In this document: piece after piece, positions 16,670 through 25,275 of the stretch | Position numbering within the stretch: position 1 is the stretch's first letter | Layout: each line of letters starts with the position of its first letter | Assembly: GCF_900107405.1 (NCBI RefSeq) | Contig: NZ_FNPV01000006.1 | Coordinates: 1-64,000 of the forward strand | DNA: 64,000 nt | Source: Tindallia californiensis | GTDB lineage: Bacteria > Bacillota > Clostridia > Peptostreptococcales > Tindalliaceae | Direction: 5' to 3' | The notes under the pieces: generated by a model | The model's database searches: none | Seen by the model: only the letters and a program-made list of their open reading frames with translations | What the model was told of the DNA's origin: nothing | Made by a program: the position numbers and the translations under genes

Positions 16670-17368
16670 GATGTTCTCACCGGAAGTATTCTTCATAGCT
16701 GGTTTTCCTAATGCCGCTAACTTCTGATTTAATTCTTCTTGCCTTCTTTGCAATTTTAAAGGTTGTACGAAATAAAAATCATATAACATTTCTAATACTT
16801 CCAATAACCACTCTGCCTCTCCAACTTCAACATCAATGATTTCCCCTGTATTAGTGTCCTTTAATGGATGTGCAGCAAAATTACCTATATTCCTTATTGC
16901 ATCAACTGCTTCTAAAAGATATGTAGGTAATGACTGTGAAGTAGTAAACTCTTCAATCTCTTGAGCCAAGCTCTTCTTCCTAATACCTAAATGCTCATGT
17001 AAAAATTTTTGAAGTGATCGTCTACTTAATGCAGCACTAGCTTTGGGGCTGATACTTAAAACAACAGAGGCTTCTTCAAAATCGGTTTTGTATTTACTTG
17101 GAACTTCTGGTGGTAAAATGATGCCATTTGAATTCATTGGATATATTATTTTGGCATTAATAAATGGCTCTTCAATTTCAGTTCTATATTGGTCCGAAAC
17201 ATATATTCCTTCAACAAACTGAACAATAAGATTTTCACATGAAGGACAAAAACAAGTAGAAACTCCATATCCACTAAGTTTTCCTTTTATTTCCTTGTTT
17301 TCATACTGATATGATAATTGACCATACTCTTCATAATGAAATTCAATGCTACAATATGGACATTTCAT
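16664..17368 (-). CDS. DUF4145 domain protein (cassette gene)
   Basis: 234 residues from the ATG at 17368, with AGGAGG six bases upstream; the longer frame reads into the attC-like site. The N-terminus begins CPYC and has a second CPSC near residue 45, a probable zinc ribbon. Residues about 100-205 match DUF4145, a HEPN-like helical domain: SRRSLQKFLHEHLG and AIRNIGNFAAHP. DUF4145 proteins are frequent in restriction and phage-defence loci, but a reaction has not been assigned. The gene is alone between two attC-like sites. Confidence 0.78.
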   Translation of the reverse strand: MKCPYCSIEFHYEEYGQLSYQYENKEIKGKLSGYGVSTCFCPSCENLIVQFVEGIYVSDQYRTEIEEPFINAKIIYPMNSNGIILPPEVPSKYKTDFEEASVVLSISPKASAALSRRSLQKFLHEHLGIRKKSLAQEIEEFTTSQSLPTYLLEAVDAIRNIGNFAAHPLKDTNTGEIIDVEVGEAEWLLEVLEMLYDFYFVQPLKLQRRQEELNQKLAALGKPAMKNTSGENIR

Positions 17369-17396
17369 AATTAACCTCCTACTAGCTCTTAATTTC

Positions 17397-17513
17397 ATCT
17401 AACGTTTCCGTATCTCCGACGCTCCTGAACTGGACCCACGAAGCCCTTCTTCCTTGGCGGTGCTTGCACCCAGTGAAGGGGTGTGCGTAGCGAATGGAGA
17501 TATTTTGTTAGGT
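17397..17513 (-). repeat. attC-like site A, 117 bp
   Basis: The best match of the set. In gene orientation it starts ACCTAAC (RYYYAAC), AAAA, TATCTCC and ends GGAGATA, CGGAAAC, GTTAGAT (GTTRRRY). The inner boxes are fully complementary. The interior also holds GGTG/CACC and CCCTTC/GAAGGG hairpins. Confidence 0.78.
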
Positions 17514-17553
17514 GATGTTGGTAACAGAAGTATCCATGGTAATTTATTAAAAG

Positions 17554-19098
17554 CTACTTGATAACCTTTATAACATTTTCAATCTCAATATCAAAACCTA
17601 AACTAGAAGTACTTAATACCGCATGATTGATATGCCCCAAATATCTTTTTTTGATGTATTCATTTTTTGCCAAAATCAAAAGCCTTTCTTCTGGTCTTGA
17701 AACAGCTACATAGTGAAGAAACTTTATATCAGGCCTCTCAAAATCATAATTTACTGCATTTATTATAACCTGATTAAATTCTAATCCCTTTGAGGAATGA
17801 ATCGTCCCTGATGTAAGCTTGCATCTATCTTGGTTATATGTCGCTACATACTTCTCATCTATTACAACATCATATAACAGCTCAACTTCATATTCTATTT
17901 TTTCAGTTACAATATCGTACCCCAAATAGTTATATAGACTATAACAACAACCATAAAAAACCTCGTTTTCTTCAATACTGTCCTTAATAATATTCAATTT
18001 CGTTTTTAGCATAAATACTTTAAAGTCATCTGGTATTGGTATTTCATCTCTAAAATCGTACTCACTATACCTATGCTTTAATATAAAGTTTGCTATACTT
18101 CTAGCTATCCAAATATGCTCACTCTCCATAGTTGCATAGTCAAGAGGCGAACTCGGAATATAAACAAAATCAAGTCCTGTAGCATTAAGTCTTTCGCACC
18201 ATGATTTCGCATCATCATTACTAAAATTTAACATTGCACATTTCTCGTCTAAATTGAGCCATTCTTTAATATAGTAAGAGGCATCATCTTTATCAGTATA
18301 CTTATACAGGATTACTTCATTATTAAAATCGATTGGTCGATAATATTCTCTTACTGAATCCATAAATATGTTGGAGTAGTTCTGAATTGCTTTGTTAGAG
18401 CGAAAGTTATGTCTTAACACAAATCTTGTAAATCTTTCTTTCTCAAACAATCCAGTAAAGCCCCTACTGTATGCACCTCTCCAACCATATATCGACTGTT
18501 TTGCATCACCAACAATAAATAGCGGAATCTCAAGTACGTCACATAAATACATAAAAAACTTATGCATATCAATATCACTATCTTGGTATTCATCTATATA
18601 TATTCTGTAGTACTTTGCTTTCATAAATCTTCTAGCTGAATGAGAATTCTTCACTATCTCCAATGCTAACTGAAAAGCAAAGTTCTTCTTATTGTCATTG
18701 TACTTACACATAAACTGTGTGTTTTGAATCTTTGCAACTCCTTCATTAAAGTCACTAATCTGATTCTCATTGCTGAAGTCAGGTTTAATATCTTTTTTGA
18801 AATCAGTGCCATAGATATCATACATAAATGGTTGAATAATTTCTGACCAAACAAAATTATCATTAGTTCCAACAAATCCATCTCCACGATTCGGTCCAAG
18901 TCTATTTGAAATTTCTTTAGCTGCTTTTCTGGTAAAAGTTATCGCTGCAAAAGTTTGAAAGGTCTTATTCTCCTTCGAGTCTCTTTTGATTCTCATTACC
19001 GTTGTATATGTCTTACCTGTCCCAGCACTAGCACTGATAACAACATTCCCTTCTTGAGTCAGGACTTTTTCTCTAATGTCATTATCTATTGGCAACAC
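17554..19098 (-). CDS. gajB: Gabija system UvrD-like helicase GajB
   Basis: 514 residues, close to the usual GajB length. SF1 helicase motifs are in order: Walker A SASAGTGKTYTT near residue 22, TFTRKAAKEIS, Walker B IYIDEYQD near 170, GDAKQSIYGWRGA, GTIHSSKGLEF near 430, and VAVSRPEERLL. The start is a GTG inside the end of gajA, giving a 13-bp overlap with GGTGA upstream, so translation is coupled. In Gabija systems GajB binds the GajA complex and is thought to respond to DNA ends and nucleotide depletion. Antiphage function here is inferred from the pair. Confidence 0.88.
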   Translation of the reverse strand: MLPIDNDIREKVLTQEGNVVISASAGTGKTYTTVMRIKRDSKENKTFQTFAAITFTRKAAKEISNRLGPNRGDGFVGTNDNFVWSEIIQPFMYDIYGTDFKKDIKPDFSNENQISDFNEGVAKIQNTQFMCKYNDNKKNFAFQLALEIVKNSHSARRFMKAKYYRIYIDEYQDSDIDMHKFFMYLCDVLEIPLFIVGDAKQSIYGWRGAYSRGFTGLFEKERFTRFVLRHNFRSNKAIQNYSNIFMDSVREYYRPIDFNNEVILYKYTDKDDASYYIKEWLNLDEKCAMLNFSNDDAKSWCERLNATGLDFVYIPSSPLDYATMESEHIWIARSIANFILKHRYSEYDFRDEIPIPDDFKVFMLKTKLNIIKDSIEENEVFYGCCYSLYNYLGYDIVTEKIEYEVELLYDVVIDEKYVATYNQDRCKLTSGTIHSSKGLEFNQVIINAVNYDFERPDIKFLHYVAVSRPEERLLILAKNEYIKKRYLGHINHAVLSTSSLGFDIEIENVIKVIK

Positions 19099-20819
19099 AA
19101 GCTCACCAACTCTCTAATGCATTCAAAGCGGTCATGATTATAAATAACATCGATATCATTAATGTCCATATATTTGCATAATCCAATCATATGCTTCATT
19201 TTGGCTTCTTGAAGGTAATCAATACCATTCTTTGAACTATTATTATAACTCGCAAAATCATCCATCCGTTCTTGGATTGCTTCATATAAATCATTTTCTA
19301 GGTCAATTCTAGATAAATAGATATTACTCATTACTAAGTTATCAATTTTCTCTGAATAATGGTCATCATATATTTCCCGCTTAACATCTTTTCGATATTC
19401 TTCTTCAGCTTCATATTCATCTATATCATTTATTTGAAGATTATCTACTAAATCTTCAGAGATTAAAGATAAACAACGATTCACTCCAAGTAAATTGACA
19501 TCACCTCTTGATTTGTTAAATCGCAAATCATTATCAGTGCGAACGATAACCTTAATTCCTAAATAGGTTAAAATATTATAGTATTCACTAAAGTTAATGC
19601 CATCTACCTCAAGGATATACCCCCCAAGACTTTCATATCTTTGACATTTATCGTGCAGTACTCTCTCAAATAGAATCTTTTCAGATGGTCCTTCGACTAG
19701 CAAAACAACATCTGCATATATGGCTTCAGTCAAATTCTGATTTAGTTTTTGCTTCAGTTTCTTATACTCTTCAGGAACTACATAAGTATGAGATTTTCCA
19801 ATTACTAAACAGTCTTGAAATAGCTTAATCAAGTTTACTTCATCCATCTGACTAACAATAAGAGAAGAGTGCGTAGTCATAAATAAGTACTTGAATACTT
19901 CATCTGAAAAAATCTGATAAGATAGTGCAATCTGCATTGACCTATGCAAATGATTTTCAATTTCCTCAATTAAAAAGATGTTTATTTTCTCTTCTTCTTG
20001 CCTTCTGTTTTCTAAAGTTAATAAAGTATATGCTAATATCTTCTTTCTACCATCACCTGCTGTTGGGTATGTTTCACATACTTCATTCAAAATATATGGA
20101 GTTAGTTTACTATGTAAGTTACTTACTTCAATCTCTGATTTAATAGTTACGTTAAATCCTTGTTCATCCCTAAATTTTTTATATTCCTCAACTATCTCTT
20201 GTTCAAAAGTCTTAATTGCAGATAAATCACCCACACTATCATTAAGTTCTTCTATTTTAGTTGTTAAATCTTCTCTTTCTTCGTCAGTTAAACTAGATTC
20301 TTTCTTGAATATTTCTTTTGAATATTTCTTGAAGGTGCTTTCAAGCTGAATGGACGAATCAATATAGACTACATTAATGCATTTATCCAATTCAAAGTAC
20401 TGTTGTTTACTTGGAATATCTTCCAAATTGTTCAAATCAATTCCCCAGAACAGATTAGGCTCTCCCACTAACTTATTTTTGTCATAGGTAGCATTTAATT
20501 GAATGAATACAACCTCAGCATCTGATGTAATTGCACCTTTCATCATCTTGAATATTTTCTTATTATCAGAGTCATCTTCATTGTCATCAATTTGAATTGT
20601 AAGTGTTATACTAATTTCTTCCGAAGTATCCTTGTTATAATAATCAGAGTCAACAAATCCATCTCTTCTATAGTTTCTGTCAAGTAAATATCTTAATGCG
20701 GCCAAAAAATTACTCTTTCCTATATCATTTAAGCCAAAAATTATGTTACGATTAGTTAAATCAATATCTACTTCTTTAAAATTCCTGAAATTTTTGATGG
20801 TTAAATGTTTAAATATCAT
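19086..20819 (-). CDS. gajA: Gabija system ATPase-TOPRIM nuclease GajA
   Basis: 577 residues from the ATG at 20819, which has AGGAGG six bases upstream. This matches the roughly 578-residue GajA. The N-terminal SMC/RecF-like ATPase has Walker A GLNDIGKSN near residue 30, Walker B FLIEEIENHLH near 290, and the switch MTTHSSLIVSQ. The C-terminal TOPRIM nuclease has LVEGPSEK (catalytic Glu) and RTDNDLRF (Asp-x-Asp). All catalytic positions look intact. GajA is a sequence-specific DNA-nicking enzyme regulated by nucleotides in characterised Gabija systems. An OLD-family nuclease is the generic alternative, but the adjacent overlapping gajB settles it. Confidence 0.9.
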   Translation of the reverse strand: MIFKHLTIKNFRNFKEVDIDLTNRNIIFGLNDIGKSNFLAALRYLLDRNYRRDGFVDSDYYNKDTSEEISITLTIQIDDNEDDSDNKKIFKMMKGAITSDAEVVFIQLNATYDKNKLVGEPNLFWGIDLNNLEDIPSKQQYFELDKCINVVYIDSSIQLESTFKKYSKEIFKKESSLTDEEREDLTTKIEELNDSVGDLSAIKTFEQEIVEEYKKFRDEQGFNVTIKSEIEVSNLHSKLTPYILNEVCETYPTAGDGRKKILAYTLLTLENRRQEEEKINIFLIEEIENHLHRSMQIALSYQIFSDEVFKYLFMTTHSSLIVSQMDEVNLIKLFQDCLVIGKSHTYVVPEEYKKLKQKLNQNLTEAIYADVVLLVEGPSEKILFERVLHDKCQRYESLGGYILEVDGINFSEYYNILTYLGIKVIVRTDNDLRFNKSRGDVNLLGVNRCLSLISEDLVDNLQINDIDEYEAEEEYRKDVKREIYDDHYSEKIDNLVMSNIYLSRIDLENDLYEAIQERMDDFASYNNSSKNGIDYLQEAKMKHMIGLCKYMDINDIDVIYNHDRFECIRELVSLCCQ

Positions 20820-20907
20820 TATACTCCTCCTAGTTCTCATCCTTTTCGTATAATATCTTTATATAGAACCATATGCTTGTGTATGTTTAGCTCTAGTTGC
20901 CAATTTC

Positions 20908-20914
20908 ACCTAAC
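20908..20914 (-). repeat. attC-like half site (leading end of the array)
   Basis: GTTAGGT on the minus strand fits GTTRRRY and is followed by GAAATTGG, as after the other right boxes. The preceding GGCGGGAATA has no complementary left box within 150 bp, so only the right half remains. Confidence 0.55.
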
Positions 20915-20917
20915 ATC

Positions 20918-21076
20918 TTATTCCCGCCACTCAGTTCGTTTTACCTCCCATTTCAATAGGTATTTGTGAACCTTGGTTCGGTAATATCGACTTCTTTTTG
21001 TAACAATGCAGAATCCCGTTGCTTTACTCTTCTCACAACCTATCCAACGGACACCACATTTTTCTAAGAGTCTCAT
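20918..21076 (-). CDS. Small open frame, 52 residues, unrecognised
   Basis: It runs from an ATG at 21076 to a TAA four bases before the GTTAGGT half site. The product is basic and has three Cys residues (KCGVRWIGCEKSKATGFC). Only a weak AGTGAG precedes the start. Its position just before an attC-like end is where a preceding cassette gene would finish, so it may be the remnant of one. Low confidence that it is expressed. Confidence 0.25.
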   Translation of the reverse strand: MRLLEKCGVRWIGCEKSKATGFCIVTKRSRYYRTKVHKYLLKWEVKRTEWRE

Positions 21077-21369
21077 TGCTCACTTTGCTTAAAAGAACAG
21101 TTACTTCTTCATTATTCAAAACTTAACAAAACTTACAGGAAGTTTATTCTCTATTAATGTATTCGACAACAAATCATTTTACCCTTCGAATAAATCAAAA
21201 AAGTTATACCGCCTATGCCTCTGGAAATTAAGATTCTCCAAGAGGTATACGTTTCCTTCACAAGCCCCTCTAAGCCTAGACTAACTTCTCCTTCTATCTT
21301 TTTCGACACTAACCTCCAAAACCCTTTATAATATTTCTAATTTTTCCTCCAATTTAGTCTTTTCCCATT
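21077..21369. other. Gap without recognisable gene
   Basis: AT-rich sequence between the cassette array and the pfl promoter region. I see no open frame with an RBS, no repeat and no RNA element in it. Confidence 0.5.
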
Positions 21370-21412
21370 TGTGAGCGCCGTCACAGTCAGTATTCTCTTT
21401 CTTCTGTATACT
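21370..21412 (+). promoter_or_regulatory. pflB promoter with Crp/Fnr-type site at about -41.5
   Basis: A perfect TGTGA-N6-TCACA palindrome (21370-21385) lies upstream of a TATACT -10 (21407-21412). With the transcript starting near 21419 the centre of the palindrome is at -41.5, the class II activator position. A matching -35 hexamer is absent, as expected for an activator-dependent promoter. Confidence 0.8.
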
Positions 21413-21462
21413 GAAGCCATATCGAATAATCACTTATAAAGTGGATAAAAGGAGTGGATCAC

Positions 21463-23709
21463 ATGAAGCCTTGGAGGCTCTTTAAAAATGGCGAGTGGCA
21501 AAAAAAGGTGGATGTCAGAGATTTTATTCAACAAAACTATGAACCTTATGATGGAAATGAAGATTTCTTAGCAGAGGTTTCTCCCAGGAGTAAGAAACTG
21601 TGGGATCAAGCCGATGCATTGATTCAAAAGGAGATCGAAGCCGGGGTGCTAGATGTCGATACGGAGCATTTTTCTGGGATAGATCATTTTGAACCTGGTT
21701 ATATGGATCAGGAAAACGAGGTCATTGTCGGTTTTCAAAGCGATGCACCTCTTAAGCGTATTGTGAATCCTTTTGGCGGTTACCGAATGGTGCAGGACTC
21801 TCTGGATGCTTATGGGTATGAGATGAATCCGGAGTTGGCGGAAGTATTTCAGCAGGTACGAAAAACTCATAATCAAGGGGTTTTTGATGCCTATACCACG
21901 GAAATGAAAGAAGCTCGGTCTGCTGGTCTGTTAACCGGACTGCCGGATGCTTACGGCCGTGGTCGAATCATTGGAGACTATCGGCGTATTCCTCTGTATG
22001 GGGTGGATTTTCTGATTGCTGAAAAAGAAAGGGATCAAAAGGAACTCTTAGCAGGAGCAGCTACAGAAAGCCGAATTCGGTTACGGGAAGAAGTGAGTGA
22101 ACAAATCCGGGCTCTAAAAGCCATTAAGAACATGGCTTCCAAATACGGAGTGGATTTATCAGAACCGGCAACTACGGCTCAGGAAGCCGTACAATTCTTC
22201 TACTTCGCTTATCTGGCAGGAGTAAAAGAAAACAACGGTGCCGCCATGTCGTTGGGAAGAAACACAGCCTTTCTGGATATTTACATCCAACGGGATTTGC
22301 AGGAAGGTCGGCTGACGGAAATGGAAGCTCAGGAGCTGATTGATCAGCTGGTCATTAAGCTTCGCATGGTGCGTCATCTTCGGACACCGGACTACAACGC
22401 CTTATTTGCCGGCGATCCTACCTGGGTAACGGAATCTATCGGAGGAATTGGTCTGGACGGTCGTCATCATGTCACCAAGACGGCTTACCGGTTCTTGCAT
22501 ACTTTAACCAATTTAGGGCCGGCGCCGGAGCCAAATATGACCATTCTATGGGATGAGAACTTGCCGCCTGCTTTTAAGCGTTATTGCATGAAGCAGTCGG
22601 AAACCACCGGTGCTTTGCAATATGAAAACGACGAGTTGATGCGCCCTCTTTATGGCGATGATTATGGTATTGCCTGCTGTGTCTCCGCCATGGCTATCGG
22701 CAAGCAGATGCAGTTCTTCGGAGCCAGAACCAATCTGGCAAAAGCTTTGCTGTATGCCATTAACGGAGGTATGGATGAGCTGAAATACCGAAAAGACGGA
22801 ACTCCTTACCAGCTGGTAGAAGCCATCGAACCGCTAAAAGGTGAGGTGCTGGATTACGATCAGGTAATGACTAATTTCAAAAAAGTTATGGACTACTTGG
22901 CTCGCCTCTATGCGGATACCATGAGTACCATTCATTATATGCATGACAAGTATGCTTATGAAGCCGGATTAATGTCGCTGCACGACACCTTTGTGCATCG
23001 GTTTATGGCTTTTGGAGCTGCCGGTATTTCCATTGTGGCCGACTCTCTCAGCGCCATTAAATACGCTCAGGTAAAGCCTGTTCGAAACCGATTTGGAATC
23101 GCCGAAGATTTTACGATTGAAGGTGACTTTCCTGCTTACGGCAATGACGATGACCGAGTGGATCAGATTGCCGTGGAAGTCATTGAATATTTCAGCCAGG
23201 CTTTAAAATCCAATCCGATTTACCGAGATTCAGAGCATACCCTGTCCATCCTTACCATTACTTCCAACGTAGTATATGGCAAGAAAACCGGCAGCACGCC
23301 GGATGGTCGAAAAAAAGGAGAAGCCTTTGCCCCTGGTGCTAACCCCATGCACGGACGGGATAAGATGGGAGCTTTAGCATCATTAAATTCAGTAGCGAAA
23401 CTTAAGTATTGTGAGGTTTGCCAGGATGGTATTTCCAACACCTTTTCGATTACACCGGAAACCTTAGGAAAAGAATCGGAAACTCGTTATCAAAACCTGG
23501 CCGGTATTTTGGATGGTTATTTCTCCCAGGGAGCTTTTCATCTGAACATCAACGTTCTGTCCAGAGAGATGTTGTTGGATGCAATGAAACACCCACAGAA
23601 ATATCCGAACCTGACCATCCGAGTTTCCGGATATGCGGTTCACTTTAATCGATTAACGGAGGAACAAAAACAGGAAGTAATTCAACGAACCTTCCATGAG
23701 GCGGTGTAG
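21463..23709 (+). CDS. pflB: Formate C-acetyltransferase (pyruvate formate-lyase)
   Basis: 748 residues from the ATG at 21463, with AAAGGAG eight bases upstream (a GTG three codons earlier is less suitably spaced). It converts pyruvate and CoA to acetyl-CoA and formate in anaerobic metabolism. The adjacent catalytic cysteines appear in [16 protein letters not shown] near residue 405. The glycyl-radical loop [13 protein letters not shown] is near residue 725. Length is normal for PflB. The activase gene follows after 3 bp, and a Crp/Fnr regulator gene after that. Confidence 0.95.
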   Translation: MKPWRLFKNGEWQKKVDVRDFIQQNYEPYDGNEDFLAEVSPRSKKLWDQADALIQKEIEAGVLDVDTEHFSGIDHFEPGYMDQENEVIVGFQSDAPLKRIVNPFGGYRMVQDSLDAYGYEMNPELAEVFQQVRKTHNQGVFDAYTTEMKEARSAGLLTGLPDAYGRGRIIGDYRRIPLYGVDFLIAEKERDQKELLAGAATESRIRLREEVSEQIRALKAIKNMASKYGVDLSEPATTAQEAVQFFYFAYLAGVKENNGAAMSLGRNTAFLDIYIQRDLQEGRLTEMEAQELIDQLVIKLRMVRHLRTPDYNALFAGDPTWVTESIGGIGLDGRHHVTKTAYRFLHTLTNLGPAPEPNMTILWDENLPPAFKRYCMKQSETTGALQYENDELMRPLYGDDYGIACCVSAMAIGKQMQFFGARTNLAKALLYAINGGMDELKYRKDGTPYQLVEAIEPLKGEVLDYDQVMTNFKKVMDYLARLYADTMSTIHYMHDKYAYEAGLMSLHDTFVHRFMAFGAAGISIVADSLSAIKYAQVKPVRNRFGIAEDFTIEGDFPAYGNDDDRVDQIAVEVIEYFSQALKSNPIYRDSEHTLSILTITSNVVYGKKTGSTPDGRKKGEAFAPGANPMHGRDKMGALASLNSVAKLKYCEVCQDGISNTFSITPETLGKESETRYQNLAGILDGYFSQGAFHLNINVLSREMLLDAMKHPQKYPNLTIRVSGYAVHFNRLTEEQKQEVIQRTFHEAV

Positions 23710-23712
23710 GTC

Positions 23713-24513
23713 ATGAAACTGGGAAAAGTTCATTCTGTCGAAACCTTAGGACTTGCGGACGGACCAGGTATCCGAACGGTTTTTTTCCTGCAAGGCTGCC
23801 CTCTTCAGTGCAAATACTGCCACAATCCGGACTCTCAGTCCGGTTGTGGCGGCAATGCCATGTCGGCAAAAGATATCCTTGCCTTTGCCAAACGTTACCG
23901 GCCTTATTACCAGAAAACCGGTGGCGGTGTTACTTTTTCCGGTGGAGAACCGCTTATGCAGAGCAAATTTCTTTTAGAAGCACTGACTTTGCTTAAACAG
24001 GAAGGTTTTCATACAGCTCTCGATACTTGCGGCTTCGGTCCCGAAAGCTGGATGGACTCCATTTTAGAGGTAACAGACTGTGTTTTAATGGATATTAAAG
24101 CAACGGAAGAATCAACTCATTTAGAGCTAACCGCTAAGCCCATGAACGGTCGGGATGCTTTCTGGAAACGGCTTTCTAATTATCAGGGCACAGTATGGCT
24201 ACGCCATGTTCTGGTTCCCGAATTTACAGATCATCAGGAAAACCTTGAAAAACTTTTTCATTTAGCTTCTCAGCTTCCATCGGTTGAAAAACTTCAGCTA
24301 TTGCCTTATCATAAGAAGGGAATTGAGAAATATAAAATGATGGGCCTTAGAGATCCGCTGGCTGGCATACCGGAAATGGATCCTAAGCAGGCAGCGTTGT
24401 GGGAATCCACCCTGATGCAACGCTTGAAAGCCTTTCGTGAGAAAGAGAGGTTATTACTGTGCCAAAAAAGCCAGAATGCCGATGCGAAATATGTAAAGGA
24501 ACCACTTGCTTAA
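23713..24513 (+). CDS. pflA: Pyruvate formate-lyase activating enzyme
   Basis: 266 residues. It is a radical SAM enzyme that installs the glycyl radical on PflB. The cluster motif CPLQCKYC (CX3CX2C) is near residue 30, and GGGVTFSGGEPL near 75 binds SAM. The N-terminal VHSVETLGLADGPGIRT is typical of PflA. The start follows the pflB stop by 3 bp and its 3' end overlaps the Crp/Fnr gene by 55 bp, so the three genes form one operon. Confidence 0.94.
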   Translation: MKLGKVHSVETLGLADGPGIRTVFFLQGCPLQCKYCHNPDSQSGCGGNAMSAKDILAFAKRYRPYYQKTGGGVTFSGGEPLMQSKFLLEALTLLKQEGFHTALDTCGFGPESWMDSILEVTDCVLMDIKATEESTHLELTAKPMNGRDAFWKRLSNYQGTVWLRHVLVPEFTDHQENLEKLFHLASQLPSVEKLQLLPYHKKGIEKYKMMGLRDPLAGIPEMDPKQAALWESTLMQRLKAFREKERLLLCQKSQNADAKYVKEPLA

Positions 24514-25181
24514 ACCAGATCCCACTCCTTTCCAGTCTTACAACGGAAGAAGCAAAGAAAATATCAGCGGGAGTTTCCTTCCGAACCTTTCAAAAGGGAG
24601 AAATCCTTTTTCGGGCTGGAGAAACCGCTGATAAGCTTTTTATTGTTTGTAGCGGAAAAGTAAAATTAGTAAGCCATACCCCGGAAGGTCGGGAACAAAT
24701 ACTTTATATCTTAAAAGGCGGCGATTTTTTCGGTGCCTTTAATCTATTGAAAGAAAACCAATTTGACGCTACCGCCGAAGCGTTGACCAACAGCCAGATA
24801 AGCATGCTATCAAAAGCTGAGTTTGACCGGATTATTCTCTCTCACCCGGAAATCACCTTGAAAGTTTTTGAAAAAGCCTATGAACGAATCCGAAAATTAG
24901 AAACCCTTATTGAACGGTTGTCCACTTCCAGTCTGGATGCTCGGGTAGCCGGCCTCCTACTCAATATGGTGCCAGATTTTGGAACTCATACTTCAGAAGG
25001 TGTTTTGCTGAAGCTGACCATGAGCCGGGAAGATATGGGCAGTTATTCCGGTATCGCCCGGGAAACCATGAGCCGCAAACTTCATCTCTTTGATGAGCTG
25101 GGATATATCCACTTAAAAAGCGCCCGCCAAATTCTGATTAAGGATTTGGAAGCATTACGTAAAATCTTAAACGAAGAATAG
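24459..25181 (+). CDS. Crp/Fnr family regulator with N-terminal cysteine cluster
   Basis: 240 residues from a GTG with GAGAGG eight bases upstream, starting within pflA. Four Cys residues in the first 20 (C-R-C-E-I-C-x5-C) suggest an Fe-S or other redox switch as in Fnr. A cyclic-nucleotide-binding-type beta roll spans about 25-140 ([31 protein letters not shown]). The Crp-type HTH is about 190-230 ([20 protein letters not shown]). It probably activates its own operon through the palindrome at 21370. Fnr-like oxygen sensing is inferred from the Cys pattern. Confidence 0.87.
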   Translation: MPKKPECRCEICKGTTCLNQIPLLSSLTTEEAKKISAGVSFRTFQKGEILFRAGETADKLFIVCSGKVKLVSHTPEGREQILYILKGGDFFGAFNLLKENQFDATAEALTNSQISMLSKAEFDRIILSHPEITLKVFEKAYERIRKLETLIERLSTSSLDARVAGLLLNMVPDFGTHTSEGVLLKLTMSREDMGSYSGIARETMSRKLHLFDELGYIHLKSARQILIKDLEALRKILNEE

Positions 25182-25275
25182 TGGGCTTTTGCATTTTTCA
25201 AATTTTCTGATTATTATTCTTGTCTTCGGGTATAAAGTCCTTATTAAAAGATTCTACCTAAAAGGAGGCATACCC

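Larger units (their letters stand above)
13151..20914 (-). mobile_element. Integron-like gene-cassette array without integrase
   Basis: Four gene units share one orientation and are separated by attC-like palindromes at 14974-15093, 16551-16669 and 17397-17513, with half sites at 13151 and 20914. Each gene starts soon after a GTTRRRY-type box, and the sequence after that box is similar in every case (GAAATT at +1 to +2). The genes are AT-rich and the spacers GC-rich. No tyrosine recombinase lies in the window, so this resembles a cluster of attC sites lacking an integrase. It interrupts otherwise ordinary chromosomal genes between the LiaF-like gene and pflB. Confidence 0.72.

Noticed and set aside
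13151-20914. Treating the inter-gene palindromes as ordinary Rho-independent terminators or REP elements
   Set aside because: They lack T-runs, are three to four times longer than terminators, have constant length and conserved non-palindromic ends, and sit only between the cassette genes.
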